DNA of 43,389 nucleotides from the IMG/VR virus record IMGVR_UViG_3300032238_000960, positions 1 to 43,389 of that record; one strand, given 5' to 3'. The DNA is from a virus. Every line of letters begins with the position of its first letter. The first letter of the stretch is position 1. Positions 1 to 10,588 of this stretch are shown here, piece after piece. The position numbers and the translations under genes were made by a program. Below the pieces are notes generated by a model. It did no database searches. It was not told where the DNA came from and saw only the letters and a list, made by a program, of their open reading frames with translations.

Positions 1-2511
1 ATGATCAGGAAGAACAACTTCATGCCCATATTTATTCTTACCAACAACAATGGCATCTTGTGCTGGCATACCTTTAAACTTACCAAAGTCTGGCACTTTT
101 ACGGTGACTACTGCGCCTTCTGGAAGGTCAATAGAAGTTGGTTCAAACAACCCTTGACGATCAATCTCATTTGCAATCTTATTGTGCAAGACATCAATAG
201 CAGCTTGACGTTTCTCAGCGTTTGGCTCACGCATAATCGCTTGACGATCAGCGTCAAACATATTACTGACTTGCTTCCAGGTGCGACCAAATCCAGTATC
301 AGTCAACTGAAGATGTGTAGCCTTATCGCCCTCACCAACACGTACATGGCGATCATATCGCTTACGTTGTGGCATGAGGTCAGACAGGCTTTGCGGGAAC
401 ATGGATTCTTCTATCCTGCCTCGGACAATAGGCTCTGCTCCCTGTGTATTAATCATTCCGGCATTAGCTCGGATATGTGTACCGTCAGGCAATGCAACCA
501 AATATGCGTTGGTTGCTTTACCACCGATTTTACTTACAACCCTCGCAGGTATTGCTTCAAATTTAGAATCTAGTGAAACGGTATCTGGGAATACAGACTT
601 ATCCGCAGATAGCATTACGTCTGGCATAAATGGTGCTGGAGCTGGGTTAGGTTTAACTCCTTGAGCTGCCATTGCTTCTACTAGTCGCTTGTTGATCTTT
701 TCATTGCGGATTTGACTGACTGGTACAGTAGATACAGATGATTGTCCTGTAGGCGTAATGTCACGGACAACAACGCCAGCATCGCGCGTAATGCCGAGAA
801 TCATTCTGTCTTGATTCGTACTAGCGTCTTTGTAAATGAGAATTGGGTTACGCCGGAAAACTGTGTCCGTACCACCCAAGCTAAATGCAGCAGCTTTAGT
901 GCGTTCTCCAGCTAGTGCAAAGTCATTGTCCGTATGAATCCACGCCTTACGTGTTTTAGGATCATAGACAGCATACCTAGCACCCTTGATAACTGGTTCA
1001 CCTGCGGCGTTTGTAGCAGACTCCAACCTTCCACCGAGGTTGATTCGCCTCATACCTTCTGGAAGCTGTTGAGCGTTAGCAACAGGTTGCTGTGCCATTG
1101 CAGATTTACCAGCCATCTTGGTAAGTGCGCTTTGAGTTATTCGATCTAGACCCTTATTAAGTCCACCATAGACTTGTCTGCCTAGACGTGTTTCACCCTG
1201 CATAAATACGCCCATTGCGCCTTCAGCAAGGATGTCCCATGCAGTCTTACCTGGTCCACCACTTTGACGTTCACGTTCAGACTGACGAGCTGCCATGACT
1301 ACGTTCATAGCGCCTTCGCCGAATCGTTCACCAAGGTCAGCAACTAATGCGTTTTGATCGGTAATACCTTTACCAAGGCCTCGTAAGCCAGATCGTTTAA
1401 AACCACTAATAGCTTTCTTAGCACTGAATCCATGTGCTTTAAAAGACGGCCCAAACATTGCTAGGTCAGGAGCTTCATCACCAAGACGTGCGGCAAATGG
1501 ATATTGAATCTGCAAACTTTCACGTGTTGCTTTCATCGCCTGATTAGCATCACGCCCTAATGCCATATCGGCAATTTTCTCGTTTGCAAGTTCACCAAGA
1601 TAGGAACCGCCGACCATACCGGCGATACCACCCATAACACCACCAAGGATAGCACCAGTTGGGCCGAATCGAGCGCCCAGCTTAGCACCACCAATAGCAT
1701 TGCCAAGTGCTGATGTAGCCGCTCCAAACAGAAGCGATGAGCCACGAGTTAATGCTCTACTACCAATGATTCCATATGGAATTGTTGCGGCACGGTTGAT
1801 GGCTGATTCGCCAATAATCTGTCCAGAATCAGTAAGTGGGTTGCCAGTTTCCTGTAACGCAAAGCTGGGGTCTTGTCCAGTAAACCTACGTCCGAGTGCT
1901 TCAAACGGTGTTGCAAAACCTTCGCTAACACCTGATGCAATTTTGCCAGATTGATAAACTCCAATGCCAAGTTCACGCAATGGATCTTGCTTAAACGATT
2001 CACTAAGAAACGGTACTTCTACACGTCCAGCAATTGGTAGGTCTCTGTATCCACTTTTATCCTGCTCAAATCGTGCATAGTCTTCTGGGGTGTATCCCAT
2101 CTGGTTGAGTGCGTAATCACGTTCTTGCCTAGCAAAACCCATCTGATCACGTAGATCAGCTTTGATTGATGCACGTTGTTCTGCAATACGATCTTCAGAA
2201 GCGTCTGGTCTATATTCTCGACCTACAAAGTATTTACCTTTACCTTCTTTGTAAAGGTCAACTACTCGATCAGTTCTATACTTTTCGATAGCACGTGCGT
2301 CAGCTCTATCAATAAGACCTTTTGCTTTAGCCTCATTAAAAATGCCATCAAAATCTTTGCTGAATAATTGATCGTCGAACTTAGTTGCGTTAAACAACGC
2401 ATTTGTCATACCCTCTTTGGTGTTGACGTTAGTTCGTTTCGATGCAATGTCGATACGCTGAGAAAGTGGTAGTTCTGACCAACCATTGGAAAAACGCTTT
2501 GAGCTGTCCAT
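1..2511 (-). CDS. Internal virion protein (partial, continues beyond window start)
   Basis: The frame is open from an ATG at 2511 to the window edge, giving 837 codons without a stop, so the C-terminus lies outside the window. An in-frame stop lies four codons before this ATG, which fixes the start; only a weak ribosome site is visible. The N-terminal 250 residues are charged and probably helical. Residues about 270-305 form a Gly/Ala-rich zipper (GGVMGGIAGMVGG) as seen in membrane-inserting ejection proteins. It is the third large gene after the nozzle, the usual place for internal virion proteins in podoviruses. The family is not recognised by name. The role (ejection into the cell) is inferred from position and the glycine zipper. 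Confidence 0.7.
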   Translation of the reverse strand, partial: MDSSKRFSNGWSELPLSQRIDIASKRTNVNTKEGMTNALFNATKFDDQLFSKDFDGIFNEAKAKGLIDRADARAIEKYRTDRVVDLYKEGKGKYFVGREYRPDASEDRIAEQRASIKADLRDQMGFARQERDYALNQMGYTPEDYARFEQDKSGYRDLPIAGRVEVPFLSESFKQDPLRELGIGVYQSGKIASGVSEGFATPFEALGRRFTGQDPSFALQETGNPLTDSGQIIGESAINRAATIPYGIIGSRALTRGSSLLFGAATSALGNAIGGAKLGARFGPTGAILGGVMGGIAGMVGGSYLGELANEKIADMALGRDANQAMKATRESLQIQYPFAARLGDEAPDLAMFGPSFKAHGFSAKKAISGFKRSGLRGLGKGITDQNALVADLGERFGEGAMNVVMAARQSERERQSGGPGKTAWDILAEGAMGVFMQGETRLGRQVYGGLNKGLDRITQSALTKMAGKSAMAQQPVANAQQLPEGMRRINLGGRLESATNAAGEPVIKGARYAVYDPKTRKAWIHTDNDFALAGERTKAAAFSLGGTDTVFRRNPILIYKDASTNQDRMILGITRDAGVVVRDITPTGQSSVSTVPVSQIRNEKINKRLVEAMAAQGVKPNPAPAPFMPDVMLSADKSVFPDTVSLDSKFEAIPARVVSKIGGKATNAYLVALPDGTHIRANAGMINTQGAEPIVRGRIEESMFPQSLSDLMPQRKRYDRHVRVGEGDKATHLQLTDTGFGRTWKQVSNMFDADRQAIMREPNAEKRQAAIDVLHNKIANEIDRQGLFEPTSIDLPEGAVVTVKVPDFGKFKGMPAQDAIVVGKNKYGHEVVLPDH

Positions 2512-2544
2512 GGTCTGATTTTACCAAGAACAGCTCATTGTTTC

Positions 2545-4188
2545 TTACCTTCTGTTGTAATCTCTGCCAGGACGTGAAGCACCTGGTCCTGGATGTTGAC
2601 CAGGTCTTAGGTTAAGTGGATTGTTGGTTCTAATCTTTCTAGCAGCTTCTGCCGCGCCTTCTGCACTTGGGTTAGTACCTGGCATAACAACATTTCGCTT
2701 GACATTATTTTTTATACCTGTGTATACAGGGTTAGCTCCCGGAGTAAATGGTCTATCACTTACGCTTACACCAGTACTCCATCCAACAAGTTTGTTCAAA
2801 GCAGCTTCGTCAGTCATTCCTTGATTTGTTGTCAAATCCATCATGCTATCCATGAACGCACCGTTTTGATCATTGAGCATAAAATGCAATGCTTCGAAAC
2901 GTTGTTTGTCTTTTCTGGCTTCACCTATAAGTTTGTCAATGTTAGCTAAATCAGCCGGTTGTAAACCAGGTGCACCCTTAGCTTGTACAAGTTTACCGAT
3001 ACTGACTTCTGCGGCTGCAGCTAATCTTAACGGCTGAATAGTAGAGTTCAGTTGCAATCCTGCCTCCTGCAAAGCTAATCGTTTATCACCTTGAGAAAGT
3101 TTTGCATTATCAATTGCAATTCTGGCATTACCTATAGATTGAGCAAGTGCAAGTTTACCAGCATTGATCTCCACCATTGCTTTTCTATACTCAGGCATAG
3201 ACGCAATGTTTAAAATGTTTGCCGTCATCAGCTTAGTTTTTAGTTCAGCTTGTTTAATGATTTCAGGCTTAGTAGCATCTACAATTTGGAATTTCTGCCT
3301 TTTCAAATTTGTGTCAGCTTGCTTTGATTCAATGCCAGCTTTATCAATAGCTCCTAAGTCATAGCTTGCAACTGCTGGTACTTCTCCCATCTTTGTAGAC
3401 ATAGGCATTTGATATGTGAACCTATCATCATTAACGCCAGCTGCTTGTGGGTTATACATTGCACCAATAGAACCCGCTAAATTTGCCATACCAACTGGGT
3501 TCATGCCACCACGGCTTGCCATGCCACCAGCTAACATTTTCATCATTGCATCTTGACGTGGATCAAATTGACTACTTCCTACTTGGAAAGCAGTTTTTTT
3601 AGCGTCATCGATAAACGTAGGCGTCTCACCAGGCATCAGTTCTTTACCACGTGTTTGTTCAAACTGTTGTCTGTTTATTAATTGTGGGTCACCAGATTGT
3701 GCATCTGGAATTAAACCGGGCTGAGTTATACCAGGTATAATGCTTCCAGGCTTAGGCAAGACAGATCCAACGTGCTGTTCAATGTCTTCTGGTTTGTATA
3801 CGCCAGACAAAATTTGCCGTTGTTTATTCTGTGCAGTATTCCAAGCACGAATCTGATCAGGGCCTTTTAATCCAGAAATGACTTTAATATCTTCACTCAG
3901 TGCATTAGCCGCGGCAATGTTAGCTTGATTACGCAGACCTAACGCACGATCATTAGCTGACAATTTATCTGATGCACGACGATCAGCAGCCGTTTGCCTA
4001 GCATCTTCCATCTGCCATTTTCGAAAAGCGTCATTTGATAGTTCTTGAGAACGCCTAAATGCAAGATCATCTTGTTTAAGCTTAGTACCAAGGTAACCTT
4101 GCTTTTGACGCTCACCAAATTGCAGAGCGTTGAGATAACCTTTACCAAAACCTGTAAGTGCGGATCCAAATCCAGAATTAACTGCCAT
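2545..4188 (-). CDS. Internal virion protein, 547 aa
   Basis: The ATG at 4188 follows the stop of the upstream gene by two bases and has an AGAGGA ribosome site inside the end of that gene. Residues 30-110 are rich in Gln, Lys, Asp and Arg and look helical or coiled-coil. The middle has a Met/Gly/Ala stretch (MLAGGMASRGGMNP). The last 30 residues carry KIRTNNPLNLRPGQHPG, which resembles the opening motif of phage muramidase-type domains (NNPGNIR), but the protein ends there. It lies between two other Gly-rich virion proteins. A structural, ejected role is inferred from context; no enzyme domain is complete. Confidence 0.65.
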   Translation of the reverse strand: MAVNSGFGSALTGFGKGYLNALQFGERQKQGYLGTKLKQDDLAFRRSQELSNDAFRKWQMEDARQTAADRRASDKLSANDRALGLRNQANIAAANALSEDIKVISGLKGPDQIRAWNTAQNKQRQILSGVYKPEDIEQHVGSVLPKPGSIIPGITQPGLIPDAQSGDPQLINRQQFEQTRGKELMPGETPTFIDDAKKTAFQVGSSQFDPRQDAMMKMLAGGMASRGGMNPVGMANLAGSIGAMYNPQAAGVNDDRFTYQMPMSTKMGEVPAVASYDLGAIDKAGIESKQADTNLKRQKFQIVDATKPEIIKQAELKTKLMTANILNIASMPEYRKAMVEINAGKLALAQSIGNARIAIDNAKLSQGDKRLALQEAGLQLNSTIQPLRLAAAAEVSIGKLVQAKGAPGLQPADLANIDKLIGEARKDKQRFEALHFMLNDQNGAFMDSMMDLTTNQGMTDEAALNKLVGWSTGVSVSDRPFTPGANPVYTGIKNNVKRNVVMPGTNPSAEGAAEAARKIRTNNPLNLRPGQHPGPGASRPGRDYNRR

Positions 4189-4190
4189 GT

Positions 4191-5627
4191 TTAACGTCCT
4201 CTATAATAATCAGGTTTTTGCCCTGCATTGTATGAATTGTAAAAACCTGTACCTTCAGACATTGGACTTCCGCCAAACATTTGTTGAAGGAATTGCATAT
4301 ATTGGTCACGATTCATCATATTTCCCTGTGTATAACGAGGATCTAAACTTTGATCAGGATTTTCTTCTTCAGGACTACGTGTTCCAAATTGTCTGTTATC
4401 TGGAGCTTGATAATATTCGGGTGAGAAACTACCTTCCGTATCAGGCATGACACTATATGAACCATCTGGATTAGTTGGTGTTTGACGGACAGGACTACTA
4501 TTTACGTTTCCGCTATTAATGCCAGAATTTGCATTTGGTCGTAATCCAAGTGCAGTAAGAAATTCGTTATTGGCCCTTCGTGATTGTTCCATTCCCATAG
4601 CCGTTCCAGCCATGTTCATTACTCCACCAATCATGTTAGCTTCTCGATCACGATTCGCCTGTGAAAGAGCATCAGCACGTGCCTTCTCTTGTGCATTTAA
4701 ACTATACAAACTTTGATCAAGACCCATCATTCCTGATCGACCCATGTTGTAGTAGTTATCTCCACGTCCAACTTGTGATCCTGCCATATTAGCCAATGTT
4801 TGTATGTAGCCAGGTTGGCTATTCATATTGGTTTGCGCGGCGTTATAAGCACCTTGTGCCATACCACCAACCGCTGCTTGGTTAATGCCTCCAAAACCTG
4901 ATACAGCCTGACCGCCACCAATCATCCCACTAGTGGCTTTCATGCGAGCTTCAGCCGCACGACGAGCGTTTTCTGTGTTTGCAGCTGCTCCAGCCATTTG
5001 ACGTGTGTTGTATTCTGTAGATAGACCTCTATCTGCCAGCTCCTGCATACGTCCAATCTGGTTTTCGATCATAGGGTTATACTTGTCCCTAAGAGCTTGA
5101 CCAGCGCCCATATCAGCACCGTATGTGCCACGCATACCAGCTAAGTTACCCTTAGCCTCACCCATAGCCATTTCTTGTGCGGATGGGCCTCGATGTCCAC
5201 CACCAATACCCAACGTACGACCAAGGCTACTTAAACCTTTAGAAATCATAGGCATAGCAGCCATAGCTGCCATTCCCCAAGGTCCACCAAGAGCACCTAG
5301 TGCCTTTCCACCCAATGCAGTACCAAGCCCATGAGTCAAACCATACTTAAGAAGTTCATTCTTAGCCGTACCCATACCAGCATTCATGAAAGATTCACCA
5401 ATGCTACGACCTGAAGCAAGACCCATACCAGCAGAACCTAGCATTGAACCCCATGGTGTTTTCATGAAGTTGCCCATGCCGCCCATTTGCCCACCACCTT
5501 GACCCTGAACGCCTTCTTGAAAATCTTCAGGATCTTGAGCCAATTGCATACCGCCTATACGTGGCTGTATTGGATTGCCATAAGGATTAAATATTGCTGG
5601 CATTCCATTCCAAGAATCGTTTCCCAT
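4191..5627 (-). CDS. Gly/Met-rich internal virion protein, 478 aa
   Basis: The start is the ATG at 5627, which shares one base with the stop of the previous gene (TAATG) and has AAAGG upstream; an in-frame ATG at 5645 would overlap that gene by 19 bases and is less likely. Residues 35-160 are very rich in Gly, Met and Ala (LGTALGGKALGALGGPWGMAAMAAMP), a glycine-zipper or membrane-active pattern. The rest is Asn, Gln and Met rich with few hydrophobic stretches. Proteins of this type sit after the tail genes in many podoviruses and enter the cell with the DNA. The function is inferred from composition and position. Confidence 0.65.
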   Translation of the reverse strand: MGNDSWNGMPAIFNPYGNPIQPRIGGMQLAQDPEDFQEGVQGQGGGQMGGMGNFMKTPWGSMLGSAGMGLASGRSIGESFMNAGMGTAKNELLKYGLTHGLGTALGGKALGALGGPWGMAAMAAMPMISKGLSSLGRTLGIGGGHRGPSAQEMAMGEAKGNLAGMRGTYGADMGAGQALRDKYNPMIENQIGRMQELADRGLSTEYNTRQMAGAAANTENARRAAEARMKATSGMIGGGQAVSGFGGINQAAVGGMAQGAYNAAQTNMNSQPGYIQTLANMAGSQVGRGDNYYNMGRSGMMGLDQSLYSLNAQEKARADALSQANRDREANMIGGVMNMAGTAMGMEQSRRANNEFLTALGLRPNANSGINSGNVNSSPVRQTPTNPDGSYSVMPDTEGSFSPEYYQAPDNRQFGTRSPEEENPDQSLDPRYTQGNMMNRDQYMQFLQQMFGGSPMSEGTGFYNSYNAGQKPDYYRGR

Positions 5628-6085
5628 TACGCTACCTTTACCCATCCGTTAAATGTGCCTACTTTGACACCAATGAATTGTCCAGCCTGATATTGCGATG
5701 ACAAGTTTGTAAATGATGAAAGCTTGTATATGGATTCACCAGATGCGGCATTGATTGTTACAGTGTTAGCTGTGGAATCGGTTTTCATAACTACGCATAG
5801 TTTACCAATACCGCTACCGGACACTGGTAACGTAACAGTTATTGCACCTGATGTGGCGTCCGCTAAAACAAGAAGAGGTGAATCATAAAACGTTGCAGAT
5901 GCTGTAATCGTTTTAGTAATCATGTTTACTGGTGCGTAGGGCAACAACGGAGTTCCAACAATCGCTATCTGTTCGATAGTGACTGATGTCATACCATTAA
6001 GTTGCGAGCCGACAGAAGATTCTGTACTACCGCTTCCAGTGTTTGTTGTGTCTGGGGTGATTACGTCACCAGTAGACATATCCAT
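5627..6085 (-). CDS. Fibre-tip-like beta-rich virion protein, 152 aa
   Basis: It starts with ATG 6085 at a TAATG junction with the nozzle-like gene. The N-terminal 40 residues are Ser/Thr/Gly rich and disordered-looking. Residues 55-150 are a beta-rich module (SGAITVTLPVSGSGIGKLCV, then KTDSTANTVTINAASGESI), the pattern seen in many phage fibre tips and receptor-binding modules: a short strand, a Leu-Pro turn, a Lys-Asp-Ser stretch and an ending in GWVKV. A small surface or fibre tip protein made with the tail is the best reading. The receptor cannot be predicted. Confidence 0.6.
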   Translation of the reverse strand: MDMSTGDVITPDTTNTGSGSTESSVGSQLNGMTSVTIEQIAIVGTPLLPYAPVNMITKTITASATFYDSPLLVLADATSGAITVTLPVSGSGIGKLCVVMKTDSTANTVTINAASGESIYKLSSFTNLSSQYQAGQFIGVKVGTFNGWVKVA

Positions 6086-9000
6086 TAAAGTGACCTAGCA
6101 ATTCTTGCATCCGTACAATGAATGTGAGAAGCAAATAATTTACCAGCGGAATATGACCAGCCATATAATTTGATCTGCATTACCGTTGCAAATGTGTCAC
6201 GTTGTACTGCTCGTATAGCAAAAGTGCGATTAAAGTTATTAGGCACGTACCAACGACCAGAACCGTGTTTATTAGTGCCTACCTCATCTTGTATTGCCCA
6301 ATAAAGAGAGTATGCGTATGAGACAGTAGCACCAACAGGATTCGTTATTGAACCTGTAACAGCAGATCCATCTAGGTTCTTGATTGTAAACGCACCTGGC
6401 CCAACTGTATCAACTATGTAAAACGTGTTTGCCGTTGCACCTGTCGTAGCATTGTAAGGAAGCATTACAACGTCACCAGATGAAAACGGATAACCTGGAC
6501 AAGTAATCAAAGATCCTAATGCGTTTATAGCGTAACCAGTAGGCGTACCACTATTTACATGGCAATCAAGTTGCGAGATTCTGTTTTGATTGTAGTAGGC
6601 AATACCTTCGCTGTAAGTCTGTCCATACTGCCTAGATGTAAAAGCCCAATAGATTGGGTTGAATACACTGGTAGTTTGCTTATCTACATTGCTAGTCAAT
6701 TTATAAATTTGACCGTTAGTTCCTAGTGCGTAAAAGTCTGCTTGGTCATTACCAAAGCTGAGTGAAACGCCACCAGTAAATCCAATGAAAGATGATGGAA
6801 CAGTTCCAGAAAGACCATTGGATGTATCAGATGGAATAGTACGCCACCTAGTCCAACCTCCAGTTCTAGTATCAAAGACATAAACGTACGTATTGTTTGT
6901 GTCACCAACGCCCGGAGCAAATACAAAAAGACGTCCGTTATGTAGCGCGTAACTTATTCCTCTGTAAGCAGAGGGTGTTAGATCTGGAGCGCCTGTTGCT
7001 TTATCCAAAGACAACATCTTACGCAATTCAACACTACGTGGAGTTATGGTTCCATCAGTAAATTGAACTACACCAAGTGGTGATTGCCACATTAGCTGTC
7101 CAAATACAGACATAGCAGCTCGTGGCGATATACAACCCGTACTTGCCTCAGTAATCATTGACTGAATAGTAAAGGTAGATGGATCCCAACCTAACAGCGG
7201 ATAAACGCTACGCTCTCTAACAACCAACATTGCGGCAGATGTACTGTTGTTGAAGAACATCTGATCGCCACCGTATGACAACAATGTAACAATCTTCTCA
7301 TTGTCAAACTTTGATGACAGAGTAAAGCTTGTACCTTTAAAGTCATGGTTAGGGTCTGTAACGTCTGGAACCATGGTTGTATATAGAGAATACTCATTCC
7401 CGTAATTTAGTACCCATGACCCATAAACAGTATTACCTTTAGATACCCACAGTCGTTTTTGATGGATTGCAAGTGACGTACAACCATTTGGGAATTGATC
7501 ACGACCTGGTTCAAAAAACTGACCTTGGTCGTATGGTGCACCTTCATAGAACAGATCACCATCAGGAACGTTGTCAAAGAATGTAATCTCATTCCATGTC
7601 CCTGATGTTGTTATTGAATTAATTGTTGTAGTCCAGTTACTCCCGCTTGATGCAGATGCAATAGGTACAACAGCTACTAGTCGAAACCTTCCATCAGGGA
7701 ATACGCCGGACGCCCTGCGATATACACAGATATGCGTGTACTTGTATGTTGATACTGATGTGTACGTTGGATTATGTCGTAGCCACAGCGTACCTGTACC
7801 AGTAAATGCAGTAACGTTCTTGACAGCATACGTGAGTGATGCGGGTACGTTAGCAGTTAATACAACAGTACGTCCGGTCACTCCGTTAGAATCCGTGTAT
7901 GTAACTGTCCCTGCTGTAGTAGAAACAATAGCCAATTGATTTGACGCAGGAACTGTATCTGTAACAAATTCAGATGGTGTTGACGATATTACTAAAGGAT
8001 ACGTATCCCATTGTGCATCACAGGCTGGATAGGTCTGCGGATTAAGTATCACAGAAGCTCGGCTGTAAGCAGCGGTAGTGCGTACAGTATTGCTTGCGTT
8101 ACAAGGCAATGTTTCCAAGCCAGTCTGATAGGTCGTACCCTCATGAAAGGTTGGTGGCCTAAGGTTTGTTTGATCGCTACTATACCAACGAGTAAAGGTA
8201 TATTCGTAATCAGTGTCAGGTGTCAAGTTTCCGTTGCAGGACAGCTCACCTATTGAAAACAAAATTGTATTGTGGGTTACATCTGGATATTCTGTTTCAC
8301 AACGTACGTACAAGTACTGAACGTTATTACGTTTATTCTGGCTGATTCCGTATATCTTCCATGTCATGTATCCCTTGTCGGAATCGTATATGCCATAACC
8401 AGTCCATTCAGGCGTAGCCGCACCCGTGTTCAATACCCCCAGGCTTAGATAAGGCAAGTTTGTTTTGATAGCCGTAGGGAAATCCATACGAAGACTAATA
8501 GTGTCGTTACGTGATAAATCTGTTGTCGTTAGATTACTTAGGCGTAACGTAGATCCTTTTAGATAACCAGCTCCGCTAGGGCTAAGAGAGTCATTTACAC
8601 ATTTGGCTCTGATATTGACCATGTTGATAGGGTCAAGTGCGTTCATAGCATCAGGAGCCATGTGATCTAATATGCCCCAAATACCAACGTTATCAACAAG
8701 AATTCCTTGGTCAGATCCAGTTCCTTGAGCCGGGTTGCCTGTTTGCAACTTAATACTAATTTTGCTTAGTGTAGATTGCCACGCTCGAAGGTCAACAATA
8801 ACAGTAATTGCTTTCCAGTCAGCAATACTTGTAGCCACAGCTGGGGAAATGTTTTGTGTAAATATTGCTCCTGGAATGTTAGTGCCAGAGCTATCTTTAC
8901 CAGTTACCGTAATACGTACAGATTGATTACGAGGTGCTGTCATTGAGTCATTGTTAAACATGACGCACTTGAACATAAATAAGGCTACTTTTTTAGTTTC

Positions 9001-10371
9001 CGACCCAACAGTATAGGATGGTACTAATTTGTCAAATGAGGTAACTGCATCAGAGCCACCGTCAAGTAGCATTGCAAGTGTGCCTGTGTCATAAGACAAC
9101 AGTGTTCCAGCACCTCCGTACCACTGAACCGCCGTAATAGTTTTACACGTTGGACTTGACGTTGACTGCCAAAACGTAGAGCTTGGGTTTGAGCCTGATG
9201 AATCAGATTCAAATGTGTAACCAACGTTGGTTGCTACATTGGTAATTAATTCGTTTGATCCAGCATTAGATATTGTTGCAGTGTGTACTCCACTTTGCGA
9301 TCCTGTAGCAGTAATTGCTGTTCCACCAGGTGATGCCGATACGGTAATAATTGACGTAGTGGCACTTACTATGTAATAAGTGCCTGATATGGAAAAACCT
9401 GTAGGCAATGATCCAGTAGTTGCAAACGTTACCTGAGACCCAACTGCAACATTGGTAAGGTTAAACGTACCACCTATGTTGGCAGAACCAATCGTAAATG
9501 TAACAGTAGGTGTTGCAACAGTAGTGTAATTAAATGTGGGGTCAACGCCACTAACAATAGCGTTGTCAATTCCACGCAAAGAAAATACGCTGTAGGAACC
9601 AGCCACTGATGGTGCTAATGACGTCGATCCACTAGATACAGAAGAAACCTCAAATGAGCTGCTAGATAGGTTAGTCGATCTTACATAGTAAACCGTGTTA
9701 GGTTTAATGACAGTGTCGTTAGCCGAGTTCAAAAATACTACCGGCTCATTAGCTACAAAATTATTTGCACCAGTAATAGTTACATTTGATGCTACGAATG
9801 TCACAGTTAATGCGTTTTGAGCGATAGGTCTAATAGGATTGGTTAGAACAGAAGCTAGTGGAGTAATTAGATCTGTGCCGTTTTTATACATCGGCTTAAC
9901 GGTAGGCACTACATCGAGGATTGTGCCATCTGTTCGAAATACGTTTCCACCACCTTCTCCTGGTACACCATAGATGTACTTACCAAACTGAATCATCCTA
10001 ACCTTTGAAGGATCAGCAGTTACAGTTCCAAGGAGAGTAGTAGACGTACCACCAGCTACAAATTTACGAATGTTAGCTGTCGTTCCACCAGCAGTGCCCT
10101 CAGCATAGATGATGAAGTTAGATGAGTTGTCTGCCTGACGATATGCAATTGGCTCATAACTAGATGTTAAACCAGTAAGTGATGTGAGCTGTGCTTGCCA
10201 ACCAGGACGCACTACAAGAGCACCACCATCGTTCCATAAATTAATGGCGTCTTGAACATATCCGTCTTCTAGGTTGTTTGGCTGTATGTTTGTATTGATG
10301 CCAATAAATCGTCTATCACCAAACGTATATGTTTGGTTTACAACCTGGGCACTTCGAGTTGTATCAGCCAT
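6085..10371 (-). CDS. Large tail nozzle-like protein, 1428 aa
   Basis: ATG 10371 has AAGGAAGG six bases upstream. The N-terminus (residues 18-60: RFIGINTNIQPNNLEDGYVQ, then NLWNDGGALVVRPGWQ) matches the start of podovirus nozzle or tail tubular B proteins. The C-terminal part has propeller-like repeats (HQKRLWVSKGNTVYGSW near 1000, FYALGTNGQIYKL near 1250). Residues about 190-375 hold two copies of a beta module with a VYYVRSTN or TYYIVSAT core, and a third lies near 1320 (TFYIVDTVGPGAFTI). The length is well above the 700-900 residues usual for nozzles; the insertions account for much of this. It probably closes the tail tube. Confidence 0.75.
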   Translation of the reverse strand: MADTTRSAQVVNQTYTFGDRRFIGINTNIQPNNLEDGYVQDAINLWNDGGALVVRPGWQAQLTSLTGLTSSYEPIAYRQADNSSNFIIYAEGTAGGTTANIRKFVAGGTSTTLLGTVTADPSKVRMIQFGKYIYGVPGEGGGNVFRTDGTILDVVPTVKPMYKNGTDLITPLASVLTNPIRPIAQNALTVTFVASNVTITGANNFVANEPVVFLNSANDTVIKPNTVYYVRSTNLSSSSFEVSSVSSGSTSLAPSVAGSYSVFSLRGIDNAIVSGVDPTFNYTTVATPTVTFTIGSANIGGTFNLTNVAVGSQVTFATTGSLPTGFSISGTYYIVSATTSIITVSASPGGTAITATGSQSGVHTATISNAGSNELITNVATNVGYTFESDSSGSNPSSTFWQSTSSPTCKTITAVQWYGGAGTLLSYDTGTLAMLLDGGSDAVTSFDKLVPSYTVGSETKKVALFMFKCVMFNNDSMTAPRNQSVRITVTGKDSSGTNIPGAIFTQNISPAVATSIADWKAITVIVDLRAWQSTLSKISIKLQTGNPAQGTGSDQGILVDNVGIWGILDHMAPDAMNALDPINMVNIRAKCVNDSLSPSGAGYLKGSTLRLSNLTTTDLSRNDTISLRMDFPTAIKTNLPYLSLGVLNTGAATPEWTGYGIYDSDKGYMTWKIYGISQNKRNNVQYLYVRCETEYPDVTHNTILFSIGELSCNGNLTPDTDYEYTFTRWYSSDQTNLRPPTFHEGTTYQTGLETLPCNASNTVRTTAAYSRASVILNPQTYPACDAQWDTYPLVISSTPSEFVTDTVPASNQLAIVSTTAGTVTYTDSNGVTGRTVVLTANVPASLTYAVKNVTAFTGTGTLWLRHNPTYTSVSTYKYTHICVYRRASGVFPDGRFRLVAVVPIASASSGSNWTTTINSITTSGTWNEITFFDNVPDGDLFYEGAPYDQGQFFEPGRDQFPNGCTSLAIHQKRLWVSKGNTVYGSWVLNYGNEYSLYTTMVPDVTDPNHDFKGTSFTLSSKFDNEKIVTLLSYGGDQMFFNNSTSAAMLVVRERSVYPLLGWDPSTFTIQSMITEASTGCISPRAAMSVFGQLMWQSPLGVVQFTDGTITPRSVELRKMLSLDKATGAPDLTPSAYRGISYALHNGRLFVFAPGVGDTNNTYVYVFDTRTGGWTRWRTIPSDTSNGLSGTVPSSFIGFTGGVSLSFGNDQADFYALGTNGQIYKLTSNVDKQTTSVFNPIYWAFTSRQYGQTYSEGIAYYNQNRISQLDCHVNSGTPTGYAINALGSLITCPGYPFSSGDVVMLPYNATTGATANTFYIVDTVGPGAFTIKNLDGSAVTGSITNPVGATVSYAYSLYWAIQDEVGTNKHGSGRWYVPNNFNRTFAIRAVQRDTFATVMQIKLYGWSYSAGKLFASHIHCTDARIARSL

Positions 10372-10588
10372 CGCAAGCCTTCCTTATCCATCCATTAGCT
10401 AGTGTTGCTGGCTTAGTGTACGACAAACAGGTTGTGTCATTTTGACGTGTAAAAGCATTGGTTAATGTCTGTGGTTGTTTGTAGTCAGGGCAGTCGCAAA
10501 GATCCGGAGGAGGAGTCGGCCCTGAACCACCAGGAGCCGATATTCCTCCAATCCATAGAAAGAATGGCGAGCGAAACCCTGCTGCCAT
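10364..10588 (-). CDS. Small virion-associated protein with GFRSPFFLWIGG N-terminus, 74 aa
   Basis: The start overlaps the stop of the upstream gene (TAATG at 10588) and the end overlaps the nozzle-like gene by 8 bases. The N-terminal MAAGFRSPFFLWIGG pattern is common in short phage proteins encoded among tail genes. A Pro/Gly linker and a Cys pair (LCDCPDY) follow, with two more Cys residues later, so a disulphide or metal site is possible. The function is unknown. The tight coupling suggests it is made together with the nozzle or the fibre-like protein. Confidence 0.6.
   Translation of the reverse strand: MAAGFRSPFFLWIGGISAPGGSGPTPPPDLCDCPDYKQPQTLTNAFTRQNDTTCLSYTKPATLANGWIRKACDG

Noticed and set aside
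1-664. Plus-strand frames at the left edge
   Set aside because: They lie opposite the continuous 837-codon minus-strand virion gene and have Cys/His-rich, unprotein-like sequence.
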